Positions 9,311 through 19,100 of a DNA stretch of 27,901 nt are shown here, in pieces; position 1 is the stretch's first letter; every line of letters starts with the position of its first letter. The DNA comes from Pelagophyceae sp. CCMP2097 (lineage: Eukaryota; Sar; Pelagophyceae): contig MU657173.1 of assembly GCA_026770575.1 (NCBI GenBank), positions 211,740 to 239,640 of the forward strand. The letters run 5' to 3'. Below the pieces are notes generated by a model that searched no databases, had not been told where the DNA came from, and worked only from the letters and a program-made list of their open reading frames with translations. The position numbers and the translations under genes were made by a program.

Positions 9311-9550
9311 GCTGCTGTGAGTTCAGTCTATGTCGCTTGCATTTGCCAAATATTGGGTCGATATGAAAATGGCTTAAATTTTCGTAAACTAACGTCGGGT
9401 AATATGATGGGTGATTTCTTCACATTATTTTTCGGTTTTTACCTTGTAGCCACACATTTTCTCAACATTTTTAGACCTCGCGAGGTTTTTAAAAGACAAA
9501 TGTATTTGATCCAGTCCTTTCCGGTGGAAAACTTGAACGTGACGTGACTG
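9311..9550. other. AT-rich island between pseudogene and START gene
   Basis: This stretch of about 240 bp is conspicuously AT-rich in an otherwise GC-rich window, with runs such as ATTATTTTTCGGTTTTTACC and TTTTTAAAAG. No family is recognised in any frame. It may be an old insertion (transposon, viral or organellar DNA), intron sequence of the neighbouring pseudogene, or a promoter of the START-domain gene. The sequence alone does not decide. Confidence 0.4.
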
Positions 9551-9644
9551 GCCGGGAGCCTTCTCTGCACAGAGCAGCCGAGCTGTGTCACACTCACCAC
9601 TGGCACGAGCCCGGGTGACGCGCTTCTTCGTCACGCTTGCGGCC

Positions 9645-10460
9645 ATGTCCAAGATTGCGGGCGTGGCGGTGGTCGCGGCGGTGGTTGCAGCCTTGGTCTC
9701 GCTTTTGCTCGCACAACCTTCAAAGTGGAACGGCGGCGGCGGCGCTTCGATCATCGGCGAGGAGCCCGTTCCAGACGCATCCGCCGCCGTCGACCTCGCC
9801 GAGCGCATGGTCCGCGAGGCCGGGGCCATCTGGGCGCAGCCGTCGTCTGATTGGGCAACAGTGCCGTCGTGGCTCAGCGGCGGCGTTTCGACAGAGGCAA
9901 GGCGCATCGACGGCGGCGACTATGCAGAGTCGGGCGTGCTCCTCACGCGCGCGAGCGGCGTCATCCGCAACGCGTCGGCGGACGCAACCATCAGGCACCT
10001 CGTCTCGCCTTCGGGTTTCGCCATCATCGACCCTTTCTCGGACCCGGCCGACTTTGGCAAAGTGATCGAGGCTTTCGCGTGGCGCGGAAACAAGCGCTTG
10101 GAAGTCGGCGACGCGCGGGCCGACCTACCGGGCTTTGCGCCGCGCGTCTTTAGCGTCTTGAACGCCGTCGACGTCGACGCGCGCATCTTCGCCAGCAAGA
10201 GCATCCTGCACTCTTCAAAGCCGGGAGGCTCCGAGTTCAACACCTTCAAAGCCCAAACGCCGGTGGACGGCAGCGTGCGCGCGCTCAACACGTTTGCTGT
10301 AAGGACGACACCACTTGGGAAAGACTGCGTGGTGGACATGGTCAATTTCGCGCACCTGGGAGGCCGCTTCCCTCGCGCGGTGACGAACCTGATCAACGGC
10401 AACTTCCTCGACGGCGTCTTCCAAAGACTCCAAAAGGCCATGGATGCCTCCGAGGCGTAA
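9645..10460 (+). CDS. Membrane-anchored START-like (StAR-related lipid transfer) domain protein
   Basis: A single-exon frame of 271 aa starts at an ATG in good Kozak context (GCGGCC before it). Residues 2-23 form one hydrophobic segment (SKIAGVAVVAAVVAALVSLL), so the protein is probably anchored. The rest resembles a START domain. Its last third has the hallmark order of an oxyanion-like strand (FNTFKAQTPVDGSVRALNTF), DCVVDMVNFAHLGGRFPRAV and a long C-terminal helix (LINGNFLDGVFQRLQKAMDA), matching the START D-x-GG-x-P pattern and lid helix. START domains bind lipids or sterols in a hydrophobic pocket; the ligand cannot be read from sequence. The frame continues upstream to 9585 without a better start. 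The gene is convergent with SPX-MFS, 234 bp apart. Confidence 0.65.
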   Translation: MSKIAGVAVVAAVVAALVSLLLAQPSKWNGGGGASIIGEEPVPDASAAVDLAERMVREAGAIWAQPSSDWATVPSWLSGGVSTEARRIDGGDYAESGVLLTRASGVIRNASADATIRHLVSPSGFAIIDPFSDPADFGKVIEAFAWRGNKRLEVGDARADLPGFAPRVFSVLNAVDVDARIFASKSILHSSKPGGSEFNTFKAQTPVDGSVRALNTFAVRTTPLGKDCVVDMVNFAHLGGRFPRAVTNLINGNFLDGVFQRLQKAMDASEA

Positions 10461-10694
10461 AGCGTGCGCCGCAAGGATTCGGCGAAAACAACGTTTTTTA
10501 CACTGTGGCCTCGGAAAGTCCGTCTAGGCGCCTCAAACAAGGCAGGCCGGGGCCTGCTGGGGAGTATGGACCTTGATCGCCGGCACCCAGGCGCGGTGCG
10601 GCCCAGAGTATACCCCGTCTGGGAAAGAGGCTTCTGCTTCCGCGCGTCGTGAAAGAGGCTACTGCTTCCGCGTCGTGGACTGGGAGGGTGACAA
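10461..10694. repeat. Intergenic spacer with a tandem duplication
   Basis: The spacer lies between convergent genes. Bases 10623-10650 and 10651-10676 are two adjacent, slightly diverged copies of a GAAAGAGGCTNCTGCTTCCG-type unit of 26-28 bp ending in CGTCGT. Nothing else is recognised. Confidence 0.55.
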
Positions 10695-13569
10695 TTAGTG
10701 GGTGACGGAGCGGGTGTAGCCGACTGGAATGGGCCGAAGGGGCGACGACTCTGGCATCTCCGTCATGACGGCTGCGAGGTGTCGTCCGCTCGGCGTTTTT
10801 TGCGTCGTCGGCACGCGCGGCGACGACGTCTGTCTTCGCGGCGACGGCGGCAAGAGCTCCCCAGGCGCGTGCGACGCGCGCAGCAAAAGGTACGCCTACG
10901 CATGGAAAAGGGGCGGTTCACACGAGAAAAGGCGGAAAGGAGGCTCACCGAGACGGCTGCCTGGACGCCGAGGCAGGCTGCGGGCAGGGCCCAGAGGAGG
11001 GCCATTCTGGGCCGGAGCGCGTCGGTGGACGCGGCGATGCCGAAGACGACGTCGCCGGCGACTCGCGCGCCCACCGCGACGAGCGGCGCGGCGCGCCTCG
11101 CTTCCTTGGCGTCGAGCCTCGCGGCGTGCTCGGCGTCGCCCGCCGCCGCGAGGGCGGAAAAAGCAAAGGCGGCGGCCGACGCCGCGAGGAAAACTGCGGC
11201 GACTGCCGCGCGGGGCGCCCAGGCTGAGCCGACGAGCGTCAGGGCGGCGACGAGCGCCAGCCCCGCGCCGGCGAGCGCGACGCAGCGTTCGTCGACGCGC
11301 TCGGCGACGCCCTCGGCGTAGCGCTGCACAAACAGCGCGGCAAGGCGGACGAGGCAGAGCATGCCGCCCGCGGCCGCCCCCGTCCAGCCGAACGCGTCGT
11401 GCGCGACCGTCGCCGTGGATGCCACAACAACTTCCTGCACCATGCCCGCCACGACCACGCCCAGGAGCGCCGTGCTGTAGCGCAGCCGCAGCCCGCCGCG
11501 CGGCATCTGCGCCAGCCCGGCGGCCTCTGCGTCCTCCTCGCTGCCGGACACTTGCCGTAAAAAATGCGACCGCGGCACATCTTCCAAGCCGCCGGGCACG
11601 GGCGGCGCAAAGGGCCAGGCTGGGCTCGCCGGCGCCACGGCGCCGTAGCCGGCTGCAGATAAAAGGCCGCGCTGCGCGGGCCTTTCGACCCAATAAAACC
11701 ACGTAACAGCCACGTGCGCCGCCGACGCCGCCGCGAGGAGCAAACTCGGCAGCGTCGTCGCGTCGAGGCCGCCCTCGCGTCTCAGCAGCAGCTTGCGGCC
11801 GTCTGCGGCCTTGAAGGCGAGCCACTTTTGGCCCTCGGATTTGTTCGTAACTCCAGATATTGCGACCAATGCGCACAGCGTCGCGAGCGCCAAGCCCGCG
11901 GTGACGCCTCCCGAGGCGCAGGCGACGTAGCTCGCCGCGGCGCCGGACCGCTGCGCCGACGGCGGCATGCGCTCGCCGATGTACCGCCGCGCTACAACGT
12001 CCGAGCCGCCGCCAAACCCGATCAGAAACCTCCCCAGCAGCGCCACGGCGTAGCGGTGTCGCGCGGGGATGCCTTGGGACGCGGCGGCGACGTACAAAGC
12101 GTTGCCGGCGCAGCAGAGCGCAGAACCGGCGAGGATGGGCGCCTTGAACGCGCCCCGGCTGCGGCACCACGCGTCGGCGGCGTGGCGCGCCGCAAGGCTT
12201 GCGAGGGGCGGGACCGCGAGGAGGAGGCCCGCGAAGCACCTCGGCGCTGCGAGTTTGGCGGAGAACATGTGTGCGGTTGGGGCGATCCCATAACACGACG
12301 CCGCGTACAGCGCCGCCGCGATGCACTGCGCTGCCAGCGCCCCGTCGGGGCGCCGCGCATTTCCGGGAAACGCCGCCGCGCGCTGAGACGGCGAGTACCC
12401 TTCGTAGACGCTCGCCGCCGACGACGAAGGCAGCGAGTCCTTTGGCGTGTCGTCTTTAATGACGGTAAATGATTCGTGGCTCGACGCCAGCGACTGCGCA
12501 TAAGCGTCGTCGGCGTCTCCGAGGCCGTACTGCTCGTTCACCGCGCGGTGCCGCAGGTCCTTTCGAGCCACGCGGGCGGCGGAGAGAGCGTCGTCGCACG
12601 CGGCGATCAACGACCTACGCCACCGCTCAAGAGGACGCAGAGCACGGGGCATAGTACGCACGCGAGGGCGCGCGAGTCTGCGGCGTCTCCCGTGGCGATG
12701 AGCTGGCCAAAAGTCGAGGTGCCCTGGGCCGAGGCTCTTTCGTTGCTGACCGGAGTGAAGCACGCCTTCCTGCCACGGATGGCCCTCGCAGACTCCAAGA
12801 GGGCGCCAAACGCCGGCTCGAATGACTCCAGGCCCTTCAAGTGCTTGCTCCTCTCCGCGCTGAGGAGGTTGGACATTGCCCGGGCGCCGATGCTTGTCGC
12901 CGTGGACTTTGCCGTCCAGCCCAGTCGAGCGGCGCACTTGTCGCGCTTCTTCACAATCTTGCGCACGGCCACGAGGTTCAACTCGACGAACTTGAGCGTC
13001 GCCAGCAGCGTCACCAAAGCGCGCCGCGCCGCCGCCGCGTCGCCGGACGAGCCCTCCCGTAAAGCGTCGGCAATCTTCCCCACGCGGCCCATGGCGAACA
13101 GCGTCGACTTTTCGATCTCCAGGTCCAGCCGCTGCTCGAACGTCGACGACAGCACGCTCCTATAGGGTTCGAACCGTCGAAGAGTTGAGATTCCACGTAC
13201 GCGGAACGAACGCGCGTTTAGGGGACACTGCGAGAAAGGGGTCTCGGTTACGGCGTCTCGAGGACCTTCTTCAGCTGCTCGTAGTTGACGTAGGCCTATA
13301 GTTTGCGCGGTCACGTTTCGGCAAGGGCGAAGCGCGCGAGAAGATTCGTCCCAAAGGAACGCGAATCCCCTCTGGCGTCGCGCCGGCGCCGGGACCGGCT
13401 CCCGGTTCCGCATCATCGCGGTCCGCGCCCGGCTTGCACGCGCGCCCCGCGCCGAAACGCCCCGCCCCCCCTGCGCCAAACGCGCAAATGTGGCACTTAG
13501 TCTTGAAGCGCTCACCTCCTTCCATTCCTCGAACTTTGCCGCCTCCAGCAGCGCACCAAAGGCGACCAT
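10695..13569 (-). CDS. SPX-MFS transporter, vacuolar phosphate transporter (PHT5/VPT)-like
   Basis: Five exons (13516-13569, 13252-13295, 12662-13159, 10949-12614, 10695-10895) sum to 2463 bases with all phases matching, giving 820 aa. Introns are 220, 92, 47 and 53 nt. Residues 1-150 form an SPX domain: FEEWKEAYVNYEQLKKVLE, FEQRLDLEIEK, and LKFVELNLVAVRKIVKKRDK with its Lys cluster near 100-107, the inositol-pyrophosphate sensor surface. The usual Lys2 (MKFG) is replaced (MVAFG). The C-terminal half is an MFS carrier with about 12 hydrophobic segments and the family motif ALLGRFLIGFGGGSDVVARR followed by YIGERMP, as in plant SPX-MFS phosphate transporters. The predicted role is phosphate movement across the vacuolar membrane, gated by phosphate status. 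The 44-nt exon 2 (AYVNYEQLKKVLET) is supported by SPX conservation. The last exon supplies the end of the final membrane segment and a Pro/Ser tail. An MFSD8-like role is the alternative. Confidence 0.85.
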
Positions 13570-13679
13570 CCCCCTAGCCTCCGGCGCCCGCCCACGCGCC
13601 GCGCCGACTCCGCCAGCAGCGCCGCCAGGCGCCCAGCGACACCGACGCTTCAGGAAAAGCTTATAAGACTCGGACTCGG
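13570..13679. promoter_or_regulatory. Compact bidirectional promoter between SPX-MFS and TFIIE alpha
   Basis: Only 110 bp separate the two divergent start codons, so both promoters and 5' UTRs share this space. An AT-rich patch (GGAAAAGCTTATAAGACTCG, 13651-13670) contains TTATAA, a possible TATA-like element about 20 bp before the TFIIE ATG. That is very close for a TATA box, so the assignment is weak. Confidence 0.4.
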
Positions 13680-15374
13680 ATGCGCGCGGAGATGCACTCC
13701 TCCTTAATTGACTTTCCCAAACTTTGGAAAAGCGGGTTTCCTCAGAGGGAGAGGGAATTCGGAGAAGGCTTTTCGAAAAGACTGATGCAGGCCATCCGGG
13801 ACTGCGAGGCGCTGATCCGGTGCGTCGGGCGCGCGTTCTACCCCGACGACTGCGTCGCCGTCCTCGACGTCCTCGTCACCGACAAGTACATTCGGGAGGA
13901 TGAAATGGGACCCCGGTGAGTCCATCCGCGACGACGGGCCCCGGCCGACGCGCGCCCGGCGACGCGCGCGCGCAGGCTGCACATGTCGCAGCGCCAGGCG
14001 CGTGCCGTGATGCAGCTCCTCGAAGGTGCGCCCTTGGAGCCTTTGGCCTTTCCGCCGACGCTTCGGCCAGGCGAGCGGCTCGTGTAGGCGAACGGCTCGT
14101 GTCGTCTGAGACGCTCGTCGTGGCCCCCGGCGAGGCGCAGAAGAAGCGCGAGCTCGTCGGGCCCGGCGGCGGCGGCGCCGACTGCCACAGCGACCGCAAG
14201 TCGCAGGCGCCGGTGGCGTTCGGGGGCCAGCAGGCGCCCAAGTCGCAAGAGGTCTACTGGTACGTCGACCTGCGCAAGCTCTGCGACGTCGTGCGATGGC
14301 GCGTCCACGTCATGCGCGAGCGCCTCCAGTCCAAGGAAAAACTCGCCACGGTAAGAAACCTTTGCGCTTCGCGGCCCAAAGGGCCCCCTTTAGGCGTCGC
14401 TGGCTTTTAAGTGCGCGCGGTGCGCGATGCGGTTTTCGAATTTGGACGCGGTGCGCCACGAGTTCAAGTGCCCCGAGCGGCTCTGCGCGCAAGAGGCGAC
14501 TGCAAAGTTGTTTGAGGAGTCGCTCGGCGAGACGGCCGTCAACGCAATCGCCCTCGGCACAAAAGTCGAGGAGCAGCTCCGCGCCACGTCCATCCGATCC
14601 CAGGGGCGCGTCCCCCTCGCCCGAAAGCAGCCGCGAAAACGGCCCCGTCTAGGATCTTCGAGCTCCTGAGAGCTCTAGAGGGCAAGCAGCTGCCCTCCAA
14701 CAAGCCCAGCGACAACCGAGCCACGGGCGTCGGCGGCTGGTGCGTCCCGGGCATTCGACCGGCGGCGCCCGAAAACGAGGCGCGCCGCGCAGGCTTGCCA
14801 AGCCGGCGGACCCGAAGAAGGAAGGCGACGCCGCGGCGGGCGACGCCGGCGACGGTCGCAACGAGCGGTCCGGCTTCATGTCGTCGGCGCTCTTCTCGCG
14901 CAACGCGGCGGGGCAGCAGATCGCCGTCAGCTTTGACGACGGCGACGCGCACGACGAGAAGAGGGACTCGGGGTGCGTTTCTGGAACCCGCGACGGGGAT
15001 GCGCCCGAGCGCTCGGTCGCAGGTCGCCGCGCAAAGCGGTCAAGGCGCAGCCGGCCTTCCTTCAGGGGAGCCACGTCGGCGGCGCGCAGTCGCGGCCCGC
15101 GGCGGACGAGGCAGCCAACGACGGCGCCGCGCCGGTCAAGGACGAGGCGCGCGACGTCGACGACGGGGCCGTCACGCTCGGCGCGCGCGGCGGCTGGTCC
15201 ACCGTCGACGCGCCGAGCGACGGCGCCGTCACGCTCGGCGCGCGCGGCGGCTGGTCGGCGGACGAACCCGCGGAAGAACCCGCGCGGAAGAGGCCAAAGA
15301 CGGAGCCAGAGCCAGACGCCTCGGGAGGAGAAGCGCCGCCAGACGAAGATGACGACGAAGTCGCCTGGGAGTGA
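13680..15374 (+). CDS. GTF2E1: General transcription factor IIE, alpha subunit (TFIIE large subunit)
   Basis: Seven exons (13680-13915, 13976-14025, 14088-14350, 14394-14587, 14653-14739, 14793-14972, 15023-15374) keep phase and give 453 aa. TFIIE alpha recruits and stimulates TFIIH at RNA polymerase II promoters. Residues 1-160 match the winged-helix domain: FYPDDCVAVLDVLVTDKYIR, EDEMGPRLHMSQRQAR and WYVDLRKLCDVVRWRVHVMR. The zinc ribbon follows at about 187-215 (FKCARC with FKCPERLC, four Cys present), then LRATIFELLRALEGKQLP. The C-terminus is acidic (PPDEDDDEVAWE) with a Lys/Arg patch, as in the family. Exon 7 contains a 13-codon direct repeat (GAVTLGARGGWS). Intron 2 ends at TAG 14085-14087; an upstream AG at 14069-14070 would give an immediate stop. 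Met1 and Met5 are both possible starts. Confidence 0.92.
15162..15257 (+). repeat. In-frame direct repeat in TFIIE alpha exon 7
   Basis: Two near-identical 39-bp copies (15162-15200 and 15219-15257) encode DGAVTLGARGGWS twice at a 57-bp spacing, in the low-complexity acidic C-terminal region. Confidence 0.8.
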
Positions 15375-15544
15375 TGTGCGAATTGCCTTAAAGAACTCAC
15401 GAGGACGAGCTTGCGAGCGTTAGGTCCCTCGTACTCTCCGACAAAAAACGGAATGTTCGCTGAAAGACTTTAGTTGGGATTTTGTTGCTTCAAGCCCGTT
15501 AGCGCGACGGCGCGCCGCCGCCGGCGGAAGTTGCAAGCGACGCT
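15375..15544. other. Short intergenic spacer
   Basis: This is the 170-bp spacer downstream of TFIIE alpha. Nothing beyond likely 3' UTR and promoter sequence is recognised. Confidence 0.4.
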
Positions 15545-16156
15545 ATGCTCCAAGTCGCCGCGCCGCCGGATCTCGCGGCGATGGTCGACGCATCTGCGCG
15601 CAGCGAGTTTGGCATCCTCCAGCCTCTCCAAGCGCGCGCCCCCACGCCGCCGCGGGAGCGGTGCGGCCCGAGCGACGAAGGGGCCCCTCCCGCCGGCGAC
15701 GACGCGTGCGCAGACGTGCGCGCGACGGCCGCCGATGCAGCGGCCAGCGGCGGCGGCGCGTCCGCTTCCCGCCCCGACGAGCGCCGCTCCGACGAGCGCC
15801 GCCCCGACGCGCCGGCGCGCGACGCCGCGGTGGGCGAGTCGCCGGCTCTCGCGCGGCTGCGCCGGGCGCGGCAGGCGCACTTGGATCGGCTGCGGCGGCA
15901 ACGCATCGGCCGCTTTGCGCTCTGCGGCACCGTGGGCCTGATGCGCACGCGGCGACGGCCGGCCGACGGAAACGGCTCGCTCAAAGCGGCGGCGGAGGAG
16001 GAGCCGCCGCGGGGCGCGGCGGACGACGCGCCGCCGCCGCCGGATGCAAGGGCCTCGCCGGACACGGCGTCCGCCGCAATCGCGCTCGCGGTGCTGGACC
16101 ACGTCCTCGTGCAAGTCGCACACGACGTCGACGACTCACCCGGCCTCCCGACGTAA
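15545..16156 (+). CDS. Hypothetical protein, 203 aa
   Basis: An intact intronless frame uses G/C third positions like its neighbours. I do not recognise a family. The first 110 residues are Ala/Pro/Asp-rich and probably disordered, with a short DERRSDERRPD repeat. A basic, helix-prone centre follows (ALARLRRARQAHLDRLRRQR, then IGRFALCGTVGLMRTRRRP), a Glu/Pro-rich linker, and a hydrophobic C-terminal helix (AAIALAVLDHVLVQVAHDVD). A long antisense frame covers the same DNA but reads as Arg/Ser low complexity, so plus is preferred. There is no signal peptide. The gene could be an unannotated regulatory protein or a chance ORF. Confidence 0.45.
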   Translation: MLQVAAPPDLAAMVDASARSEFGILQPLQARAPTPPRERCGPSDEGAPPAGDDACADVRATAADAAASGGGASASRPDERRSDERRPDAPARDAAVGESPALARLRRARQAHLDRLRRQRIGRFALCGTVGLMRTRRRPADGNGSLKAAAEEEPPRGAADDAPPPPDARASPDTASAAIALAVLDHVLVQVAHDVDDSPGLPT

Positions 16157-16299
16157 GGTCGAGACGTGATCGCCTCTCCGGAGCTCCAGCGCCGTCGAGT
16201 CCCGGGATTTGAATTTGCCCTCTTACGGGGTCGAAATTTTAGCGAAAGAACTCGCGCGACACGCTCGTGAGTTCGGCGCTTTCCTTTGAGCATACGGGG

Positions 16300-17565
16300 A
16301 TGGAGCTGGAGGAGGCGGCGGCGGGCAAGGATCGGTCCGGGAGCGTTTCCTTCGACGAGGACGATACAGAAGCTTCTTTCATCGACGTCCTACCCCTCGA
16401 CGCCATCGGCGCGGAGAGCGACGAGAGCGACGAGGAGGAGGAGGAGGACGCGGGCACGCCGGCGGAGCGCGGCGACCGGGAGCGGGCCGCGGTCGTGGCC
16501 TTTGAAGCCCAGCGCCGCGCGTCATTCGAGGCCGAGGTTTCCACCTCCGACGCCGAGGTGAAACGCCTCGCCTTTGCGCTGCGGCGCGCGTGCCGCGGCG
16601 CCGACGGCCTGCGCGACGTGGTCACGCACAAGATGCGCGCCGAGGCGTACTACGCGGAGGCCCTCGAGGCCCACGGCGACGCCGACGCGCTACGGCGGCG
16701 GCTGGCGGCGGCGTCGCGAAATTCCGCTTTGGAATTCGCCGCCGTGTCGGCGGCGTTTGACGCCTTCTTCCGCGACGAGGGTCTGCTCTCCGTCGAGGCG
16801 CGGTTCGACGAGCGCGCCGCGGCGCTGCTCCGCGGCGCTTTGCGCGGCGCGGCGGCGGCGGAGCGGAGCTTCGAGGACGTGGCGCGCGGCGCTTTGGACG
16901 ACGCCTGGTTCGCCGACGCAACGTACCGCGTCGACGTCCACGGCCTTCACGCCACGTGGGACGCCGCCTCGGACAAGCTCCGCCGGCTCTTCCGAGACGC
17001 GCGAGAGACCGTCGCAAACTGGCACGCGCTCGAAAGGCGCGCCCTCGAAGCCCTCGCCAAGGACCGACCCGCCGACACCGCCGACGCCGCGCCGCCCGCG
17101 CCCGAGGCGCCCGCGCCGCCCGCGCCTCTGGCAGCCCCGGACGCCGCCGCACCTGGCCTCGGCGACGGTGACGCGCTGGCGACGCCGCTCGAGTCGCCGC
17201 TCGTGCTCTTCCGGGGCCTGGCGCGCCTCGGCGAAGCGGGGCGGTCGCTCGTCGTCCTGACGGTGGACGCCTTTTGCCATTTCTACGACGGCGTGCCCCC
17301 AAACGTCGTCGACGTGGAGGACGCGTTCGCGGCCGCCGCCGTCAACGCCGAAAGCGAGCCCCCCACGCTCCGCCTCCCTTCGCTCTCGGTGGACGCGCGC
17401 GCGCTACGCTGCGACGCCGGCGGGCCGCCCACGGAGCTCCGCCTCGTCGCACAAGACCGACGGCACCTCACGCTCCATTTCGACGACGAGGCCGACGCCC
17501 AGCGCCTTCGCGCGCTCTTCGAAGCCCAGCCGGGCGCCGAGCCGGCCCTGCAAACCTCCGTCTAA
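16300..17565 (+). CDS. Acidic/helical protein with C-terminal PH-like region (possible BAR-like plus PH)
   Basis: A single frame of 421 aa starts at an ATG with G at +4. The first 60 residues are acidic (ESDESDEEEEEDAG). Residues about 65-260 are predicted long amphipathic helices (AEVKRLAFALRRACRGADGL, MRAEAYYAEALEAHG, AERSFEDVARGAL, LRRLFRDARETVANWHALER), compatible with a BAR/F-BAR-type coiled coil, but no signature proves it. An Ala/Pro linker (about 265-300) leads to a C-terminal region (SPLVLFRGLARLGEAGRSLV, DRRHLTLHFDDEADAQRLRA, LFEAQPG) with the strand pattern and terminal helix of a PH domain. Such proteins usually act at membranes. Its 3' end was copied downstream twice (near 19.1 and 21.2 kb), so this is the intact source of the debris. 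Confidence 0.6.
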   Translation: MELEEAAAGKDRSGSVSFDEDDTEASFIDVLPLDAIGAESDESDEEEEEDAGTPAERGDRERAAVVAFEAQRRASFEAEVSTSDAEVKRLAFALRRACRGADGLRDVVTHKMRAEAYYAEALEAHGDADALRRRLAAASRNSALEFAAVSAAFDAFFRDEGLLSVEARFDERAAALLRGALRGAAAAERSFEDVARGALDDAWFADATYRVDVHGLHATWDAASDKLRRLFRDARETVANWHALERRALEALAKDRPADTADAAPPAPEAPAPPAPLAAPDAAAPGLGDGDALATPLESPLVLFRGLARLGEAGRSLVVLTVDAFCHFYDGVPPNVVDVEDAFAAAAVNAESEPPTLRLPSLSVDARALRCDAGGPPTELRLVAQDRRHLTLHFDDEADAQRLRALFEAQPGAEPALQTSV

Positions 17566-17570
17566 ACCCC

Positions 17571-17690
17571 GTCCATCTTATAGCGCCGCGTCTCGAGAAC
17601 CTGCTCGGCGCTCGCCGTCACGACGCACGTGCCGTCGGGCGAGAGCGCACAGCTACGGACGCAGTGCCCCTTGAGGCCAGCTGTGGCCTT
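17571..17690 (-). pseudogene. WD40-repeat remnant 1
   Basis: On the minus strand the translation AGLKGHCVRSCALSPDGTCV followed by VTASAE is a recognisable WD40 blade (GH...V.SCA.SPDG..VVTAS). It ends in ETRRYKMDGV and a stop that overlaps the tail of the PH-like gene, so the two are convergent. Only one blade is visible and no start or upstream blades follow, so I read it as a fragment of a larger opposing gene. Equivalent fragments lie at about 19200-19290 and 21300-21628. Confidence 0.55.
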
Positions 17691-18114
17691 CAGAGGGACT
17701 CGTCTCGTCACCGCGTTCGGTGATGCCGCTAGCCAAAGGATGAGCCCGATAAGGTTGCTCAGTCAAACACGAGGACCGGCAGCAGAGCGACGCGCACCTT
17801 CGGAGGGCCGCCGCCTGTCGACGAAGGACCGAGGAGCCAGACCCACCGAGTCGACAAAGGACTGACCGCAAGAGATCGTCGCTACCGGATCTTTAATCGC
17901 AACGGACTTCAGGACTTTCGGCTTCGCGCGGCGCCGCCGCGCGGCGGGGAACACGCGCCGAAGAGCGTCTCTTCGGAGGCGAGCCTCCAGCGCACGGCGA
18001 AACCGCGGCGGAACTGCACACGGGAACGCACCGTGGAAGAGCAGAGGCAGATCAAGGAGCGTTCCGATCGATCGACGAAGCTCAGGGCACCGTCCGGACG
18101 CGTCCAGGCGGACG
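17691..18114. other. Upstream region of GT-like copy 1
   Basis: No gene is recognised. The sequence is duplicated in diverged form at about 19300-19884. Shared blocks include TCGTCGCTACCGGATCTTTA (near 17877 and 19616), GTTCGGTGATGCCGCTAGCC, CCGAAGAGCGTC and CACCGTGGAAGAG. These shared stretches are probably the promoter and 5' UTR of the duplicated glycosyltransferase-like genes. Confidence 0.5.
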
Positions 18115-19100
18115 ATGCATCGAAGATGGCTCATGTGCTGCCTGCTCCTGTGGTCCGGGACGGCGGCTAAAAGGCACCGGCAAAGGAACAGAAAAGCGGC
18201 GCCGTGCCTCACCCACGTCGTCGTCGCCGCGGCTCACTACGGTCAGCCGCCTCAAGTCTGCGCCCGCGCCACCCTAGACTAGGTGACGACGCATCGAGCC
18301 ACGACCTCATGCATTTCCTCGTCGCGCACCACGAGCGTGCGCTGAAAACACTCATGCCGCGCAACACGTCCGCCATTCTCTTCGTCGGCAACGTCGCGCC
18401 ACCCACGAGCGAGGTCCTCCGCGCCGCCTGCGCCAACGCGTCGCTTCACTACGCGCGCAACGAGGACTGGCCGCGCTGGGGCTTCGAGCTCGGCGCCTGG
18501 CGCTGGGCGGCGGCCCACACGTTGCCGAACATGGGCCTCTGCGACGACGCAATCGTCTACTTTACGCAGGACTCGTTCATCTTGAACCGGTCGCCGCTGG
18601 CGTATCCGCCGCCCGCGGCGTTCAGGGCCGCCTCTATCTACTGGTTCTACGGCAACACGTCCCTCTCCCACATCCCCGACGGCATGAACCAGGTGCAGGC
18701 TCGAGAACGCACGGCCCAGAAGGCGTTTAAGAAGGTCCGCGGCGCAGCGTCGGCCGGCGAGATCCGGGCGACGATAGACGATTTCCACGGCAGCTTTGGG
18801 CCCAACTTCGCCGCGACTTGGGCCGTCACGCGCCGGCTCCGCGACCGCAAGTTCTTCGACATGATGCGCATCGAGACCAAGCTGCGCGAGCAGGAGTCGG
18901 AGCGCGTCATCGGCCACTTCCTCCAGATCGACGCCGATATCCGCAGCGACGAAGCGCTCGGCGGGTATTACATTTGTGCGGAGCAGCCAGGGAACTGCCC
19001 TGACCAAGGACAAGACGCGATCGACGCGCAGCCCTTCCGCAAAATCCTCGGCAGCACGCTTCGATCCAAAGGGAAATGGTACTTGACCGACGACACCTGA
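18115..19100 (+). CDS. Putative secreted/type II membrane glycosyltransferase-like protein, tandem copy 1
   Basis: Two exons, 18115-18241 and 18283-19100, with a 41-nt intron give 314 aa. Exon 1 encodes a signal peptide or anchor (MHRRWLMCCLLLWSGTAAKR) and ends in THVVVAAAHYG-type sequence. Exon 2 continues with DDASSHDLMHFLVAHHERAL, SAILFVGNV, HYARNEDWPRWGFELGAWRW, DDAIVYFTQDSFIL, DDFHGSFGPNFAATWAV and ESERVIGHFLQIDAD. The order of a hydrophobic VVVA-HY strand, an N-G-x-E/GAWR-like core and a YFTQDS strand recalls DUF3431-type putative glycosyltransferases, but no catalytic motif is certain. The intron is supported by copy 2, whose intron is 2 nt longer while the protein frame is kept. The last codons (LTDDT and stop) lie in sequence copied from the PH-like gene, so the C-terminus differs from copy 2. 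Confidence 0.65.

Noticed and set aside
12615..12937. Upstream extension of the SPX-MFS carrier frame as a separate start for an MFS-only gene
   Set aside because: The extension crosses a 47-nt intron (12615-12661) and then reads exon 3 out of frame. Splicing joins the carrier in phase to a complete SPX domain.
15499..16293. 264-aa minus-strand ORF opposite the 203-aa hypothetical gene
   Set aside because: Its composition is Arg/Ser/Ala low complexity typical of an antisense frame in GC-rich DNA.
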